From NCBI GenBank assembly GCA_905178155.1, contig CAJINV010000002.1, positions 8,939,412 through 9,003,411 on the forward strand: DNA of 64,000 nt, in the 5' to 3' direction. The position numbers and the translations under genes are program-made. This document shows positions 59,596 through 64,000 of this stretch, one piece after another. Position 1 is the stretch's first letter. Each line of letters begins with the position of its first letter. Under the pieces are notes generated by a model that saw only the letters and a program-made list of their open reading frames with translations, was not told the origin of the DNA and searched no databases. This DNA is from Amoebophrya sp. A120 (lineage: Eukaryota > Sar > Dinophyceae > Syndiniales > Amoebophryaceae).

Positions 59596-62330
59596 CTAGA
59601 TGAGATCCGCGATGTCCATCGGCATCTCGTCAATCTGGGTGTGGTAGTGGTTTTCGATGTCCTTCATGTGACGAGCGTCCTGGTTGGTGACAAAGTTGAT
59701 GGCGACACCCTTACGACCGAAACGACCGGATCGACCGATACGGTGCAAGTAGTTCTCGATGTTGGCCGGCAAATCGTAGTTGATCACCAGAGAGACCTGC
59801 TGCACATCGATACCTGGTATGACGTAAATGATTGTATTTCTATTTCGATCGGATATTGCAACGTTCGAGAATAACAGCAGAGCATTCTCATTATTTGCTC
59901 TTTTGAAAAATAAAAAAGAGCAACGCACAGCTAATACAACCGAAAAGTTCTTTATTACCTCGTGCCAACAAATCCGTGGAGATGAGGACGCGACTGGAGC
60001 CGGATCGGAACTCACGCATAATGCGGTCACGGTCCTTCTGGTCCAATTCGGCGTGCATGATGCTGATGGTGAAATCGCGCTGCGCCATCTTGTCAGCCAG
60101 CCAGTCGACCTTCCGACGCGTGTTGCAGTAGATAATCGCCTGCGTGATCGTCAACGTCTCGTAGAGGTCGCACAGCGTGTCTGTTTTTGTGAATTAGAGG
60201 GAACGTTTTTTGATTTCGAAAAAAACTCTAAAAATCCTCTTACATCTGCTGTATTTTGGTATGCTGTGTCTGAGGTAGGATTTTTATCTGAGCGCAATAC
60301 TAACTTTTAGAGAGTGAGCGGAGTTGTCCTTGTCAGCCAACGAGTGTACAATATTTAGAACGATCGGCATTTTGAAGTGGACATGTGCCCCCAGCAAAGA
60401 TCCGTCCGCCCGTTCGCAACTTTCATCACACAGAGAAAGAGTCAACACAGTTAATGGTGCAGGATCACACAAAAGGAGGAAAAGTGCGCAATAACATTCC
60501 GCTCCGAGGTGCAGTTCTAAATCAAGCACTTTTCATCCATTACCGTTCCAAACATCAGCCAACGAGTGTACAATCTTTAGAACGATCGGCATTTCATGCG
60601 CACGAGCGCACAATCCGTCCGCCCGTTCGCTAATTTGCATCACGGAGAATAAGCTACAGGAGTTGCGCAAGCGACAATTATAGACCCTGCCTACAACGCG
60701 CGCTTAAATCTGTTGGATCTACAAATTCAGCCAACGAGTGTACACATTCGAACAATCGGCATCTCATGTGAAAATCTCCACACGATCCGTCCGCCCGTTC
60801 GCTAAGTTTGCATCATTTAGAATCTCAGCGCAGCGAGAAACCAGCACTAGAAACAACTCTATCTCTCCCTGCAGACACACATCCTGCGCCACACCAGAAA
60901 TCATTCACAGTGTGTGAATAGACACATCCAGCGCCAAGCCCGTGTGATATAGTTTCAAAAAAAACATCAATAAAAATACCGAGCTTCCAGTCCTCCTTCT
61001 CGATGGCGATGTAGAACTGACGGATACCCTCCAAGGTCAATTCGTCCTTCTTGACCAGAATTCGCACCGGGTTGCGCATAAACTTCGATGTCAGGTCCAA
61101 AATATCCGGAGCCATGGTGGCGGAAAAGAGAGCGACTTGCACCTGGTATTTGAATTTGAGTGCAATTACGATACAACTGCGACTTTTTCCGTATCCAAAC
61201 CCGAGCGCGGCTAGCATCTAAAAAATGACCGAACGGTAAAACAATCGCATCACAAATCAACAATATGATACGTTCGGCGGGAGGAACTTGAAGATGTCAT
61301 AGATCTGCTCCTTGAACCCACGAGACAACATCTCATCGGCTTCATCCAAGACGAACAACTGGATGTCGTCGACCTTCAAATGGCGTTTCTGAATCATGTC
61401 CATGACACGACCCGGGGTCCCGACAATCAGCTGCTGGCCGTCGCGCAAACGCTCCAAGTCGTCGCGGATCACGGTACCTCCGATGCAGGCGTGGGAACGA
61501 ACCTTCAAGTAGTCTCCCAAAGCAAGGGCGACCTGTGAGTGGGAGAAGGGTGGGTGGTTTTTTGGAACATGTCAATGTCAAGATGTGCAAAAAGACCGCA
61601 AGTTCGCGTTTCAAATTTAGATTTCGTAGGCAGGCATGGGGAACTATTCATATCCGGCGCACTCCTTCCTGCGCAAGAGTCAAGACTCTTAACACCTCCG
61701 AGACGCCGGCTCAAAGTCGGCGGACGTCCCTAGAAAGCATTCTAAATCGAACCACGCGTGCCTGAAGTGCACTTTATGTACCTTTTGGATCTGCATGGCC
61801 AACTCACGCGTCGGCGCGAGGATGAGCACCTGGGTGGTGCGTTCTGCATAGTCGATCTTCTGCAGCGATCCAATCACGAACGTGGCGGTCTTACCGGTAC
61901 CTGAATTGTTTTCAGAGATTATAGATTGATGCTGCACTGTCAGATGGTTTCATGCAAAAAAAAGTTCCTCATGCAACCCTGTCATAGAAAAACCGCGAAG
62001 AAGATTATTTGAGAAACTATGCGATACCGGACTGGGCCTGCCCGATGGTGTCACGTCCGATCAGGAGCGGTTTGATACCGCGCTGCTGAATGGCGGAAGG
62101 CTTCTCGAAACCGTAAGAGTAGATACCTGTAATTGAAGTTTTGCATTGCAATCGAACATAGTCATCAAATTCAATAATAATCTGGGTCTGCGTACCATTT
62201 CTCACTATGGAAGCACTTCTGTTGAAAAAATTTATATACCGCGCAACAAGTTTTCGTGCAAGGGCAGGTCGTCGAAGGATTCAATGACTTCGTCGACATG
62301 CTCAGCGTCATCCTGTTTGTGCTCTCCCAT
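59596..62330 (-). CDS. EIF4A: Translation initiation factor eIF4A (DEAD-box helicase)
   Basis: RNA helicase that unwinds mRNA 5' ends for ribosome loading. Seven exons with consistent phases: 62330-62240, 62126-62028, 61900-61782, 61532-61272, 61142-60980, 60180-59959, 59813-59596; 390 residues, the usual length. Motifs: [20 protein letters not shown] (Q motif), SGTGKT (split by intron 2), [68 protein letters not shown]. The C-terminus [10 protein letters not shown] is typical of eIF4A. All donors start GTA (GTATAT, GTATCG, GTACAT, GTATCA, GTATTT, GTAATA) and all acceptors are AG. Intron 5 (60181-60979, 799 bp) is long and holds three tandem repeats. Confidence 0.97.
60333..60816. repeat. Three spaced direct repeats in eIF4A intron 5
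   Basis: Copies at 60333-60429, 60555-60643 and 60727-60816. Each opens with TCAGCCAACGAGTGTACA, then GAACGATCGGCAT or GAACAATCGGCAT, and closes with GATCCGTCCGCCCGTTCGC or AATCCGTCCGCCCGTTCGC followed by a CATCA-like word. Starts are 222 and 172 bp apart. Confidence 0.9.
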
Positions 62331-63331
62331 CTTGTTCTAAATGAGAAAGAATGCAATGCAAAGGTAGCTTTAAAGAGTCAGTCTCCGTTGATTTAGAGAC
62401 TAGCTGAAACTGAGTGTTAGGAAAAATTTGGTTCAAATGGTAGAAATGAATCAGAGAGGTACTTGGAATTATTCCCTCCTTAGTTCGGGTTTAGTCCGCA
62501 ATTCCGAAGTTAGAGAGCTTCAGTTTGCAAGGTCGCAGATCTTCAGAATGTAGAGAAATTTCGAAAGAGTTGAGGCCCTTTTCTAGAGCGCCTATACTAT
62601 CTTTTAAAGAACTTGTGGATCGTCACCCTTGCAGAAATTCTAAAGATTTCGGGCACAGGCTAGAAACAGCTTTGTAGTGTAATGGTATTCGCTTCGCGAA
62701 TTGAGCTCAAGTTTTCTTTAACTGGGTGGAATGATTGACGCTTTTCTTTTCATGGCAAGGTCTCAAACAGATTTCGGATCAATTTTCGAAAATTTAGATT
62801 CCAAAGTGCGGATCGCTCTTTCCTGAGTGTGGATCTTTAAATCCGAAGGGACGTAGCGATTTTGGATCCTGCGATTTCAGATTTCCACAACAACACTGGA
62901 AAGTCACTTTCTTCAGTACAGATTTGAGTTCGTTTCTCTGCTCCCTGGGCGTTGCTCATGTGATAAGTAGAGTTCCTCTGTTCATTCTATGTTTTTCTCT
63001 GTGGCTCAAAACGCCAAAATATGAAACCTTGCTAGCCCTGTACACGGACTTGCACTCGAAACTGAAAGATGACGCGGCGGTTTGTCGAATCTAAATCTAA
63101 ATCCTATCTTGATCAGCTTACACGAGTCTAAATCGCCAACGGCGAAAATCTCCCGCGGCGATCCGAAACGGGCGCAAATTTGTAATTTTGGTAGCGCAGG
63201 AGGGGTAGAAGGCCGTCCTTTGCTGCGTTTGCCATCCTTGATTCACTCGACCGCCCGGCGATAGTCGTACCCGCAAAATCTAAATTCTCAAAAGGCACTA
63301 GACTTCCTGACGCTACGTGCTTCGAAAAACC
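62331..63331. other. Intergenic region
   Basis: AT-rich spacer upstream of eIF4A, presumably its promoter and the hydrolase 3' UTR. No supported gene, repeat or tRNA. Confidence 0.5.
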
Positions 63332-64000
63332 TTACTGCCAGACGAGATCTTCTGCCTCTTCCACTACTCTGCCGGAGCTACCACGTTCGCCCCAATCAAT
63401 CCTAGATCCCAGCAGCGTCGCGGAAGGCTTTCCCTTCGCTTTGCTCGAAGAGCTTTTGCTTTGCTCGGTTTTGCCTGTGCTTTGCCTGCCACTGTCCTCA
63501 ACATGATCATCTTCCGACAAAACTACTGCAGCGTCAGAAGAAAACACGCGCAACGCCTCACCTTCCATTTTGTTCACGATGGCAACAATGTTCGTTCCAT
63601 TCGTTCCGAAGTAGTACGACTCCATGATTCCGTGGCTGGGCGTGTTGACGGGCACCGGCGTCCCCGGAAAGCGAAAGAAGCCCAGCTCGTCGTTAAACAC
63701 CTTCGCCGGCATCTTCACCGTACCCCTCCCGCCGTTTGTCTTGCTGTTTTCAATCAAGATTTTCTGCACAAAGTAGTCGCCGAGCTCGCGCATGGCCTTC
63801 AAGGCCGGGAACGAGTGGATGGGCTTCTGCAACGGGAAGTCGCTATCGTCAAAATCTTCGCGGTATTCGAAGGTGTTTTTCTCCGGGTGGAACTGGGCCG
63901 CAATCATGGGGTACTGCCGCGCTTCTGCCAACGCGATGAACCCTATATTCTTGCGGTCGTGCCCGAGGGCGATCACCTTCCAGAAGTTGTTTACCCGGGT
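63332..64000 (-). CDS. Gamma-glutamyl hydrolase, C-terminal part (gene runs off the window)
   Basis: Class I glutamine-amidotransferase-like peptidase that removes gamma-glutamates from folates, usually in lysosome or vacuole. The frame is open to the window edge and ends with a stop at 63332. The diagnostic piece is NNFWKVIALGHD then YPMIAAQFHPEKNTFEYRE, which contains the His and the nearby Glu of the HPE triad motif; the catalytic Cys would lie outside the window. IHSFPALKAMRELGDYFVQK follows, as in the family. Past the normal end there is a polar Ser/Lys/Glu-rich tail of about 80 residues. No intron is seen in this part. Confidence 0.88.
   Translation of the reverse strand, partial: TRVNNFWKVIALGHDRKNIGFIALAEARQYPMIAAQFHPEKNTFEYREDFDDSDFPLQKPIHSFPALKAMRELGDYFVQKILIENSKTNGGRGTVKMPAKVFNDELGFFRFPGTPVPVNTPSHGIMESYYFGTNGTNIVAIVNKMEGEALRVFSSDAAVVLSEDDHVEDSGRQSTGKTEQSKSSSSKAKGKPSATLLGSRIDWGERGSSGRVVEEAEDLVWQ

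Noticed and set aside
62670-62740. tRNA-like stretch (TAGTGTAATGGTA)
   Set aside because: The D-arm-like word is present, but no T-arm with GTTCGA-type loop and no closing acceptor stem follow at the right distance.

Overview
This is nuclear DNA of a compact, intron-bearing eukaryote. I read it as a dinoflagellate-lineage alveolate, and the syndinian parasite Amoebophrya fits best from memory. Three things support that: every gene I can defend lies on the minus strand (a one-way gene array); many introns are transposon-like 'introner' elements with terminal inverted repeats (TIRs) and 5-bp target duplications; and the gene set is typically eukaryotic. The species call is inference; no rRNA gene or spliced-leader gene is present to settle it.

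Layout (all minus strand). 1-3.7 kb: NEK-type kinase with a long basic tail. 5.0-7.9 kb: multi-exon protein, possibly with a TFIIS-N-like end. 10.5-11.5 kb: PRA1 membrane protein. 12.3-18.0 kb: very large receptor fusing a periplasmic-binding-like region, an EGF-like region and a pentameric ligand-gated channel. 18-24.6 kb: repeat-rich, with one weak ORF at 20.1-20.8. 24.6-27.7 kb: secreted low-complexity protein. 27.7-31 kb: dispersed repeats. 31.0-31.9 kb: LINE remnant. 32.4-36.4 kb: single-pass membrane protein split by a 1.8-kb introner. 37.3-38.9 kb: HIR/band-7 protein. 39.3-44.4 kb: large exportin. 45.4-47.4 kb: DDX41 helicase. 48.1-51.7 kb: possible HIRA-like protein. 52.9-55.4 kb: lysyl-tRNA synthetase. 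56.1-57.9 kb: mitochondrial S-adenosylmethionine carrier. 59.6-62.3 kb: eIF4A. 63.3 kb to the end: gamma-glutamyl hydrolase C-terminus.

The most notable system is the introner set: nine elements (159 to 1794 bp) in at least six TIR families, all starting TAT and ending ATA. In seven genes' junctions I could check, removing the element plus 5-7 adjacent bases (one target-duplication copy) restores the reading frame and, where the family is known, the conserved protein sequence. Most such junctions cannot be placed as GT-AG. Ordinary GT-AG introns occur in the same genes, and their donors are strongly biased to GTAT/GTAC. Unrelated-looking introner families share a short internal motif (TTGTCATGC or TTGTAATGC and reverse complement). 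The genes are mostly housekeeping with no evident shared pathway.
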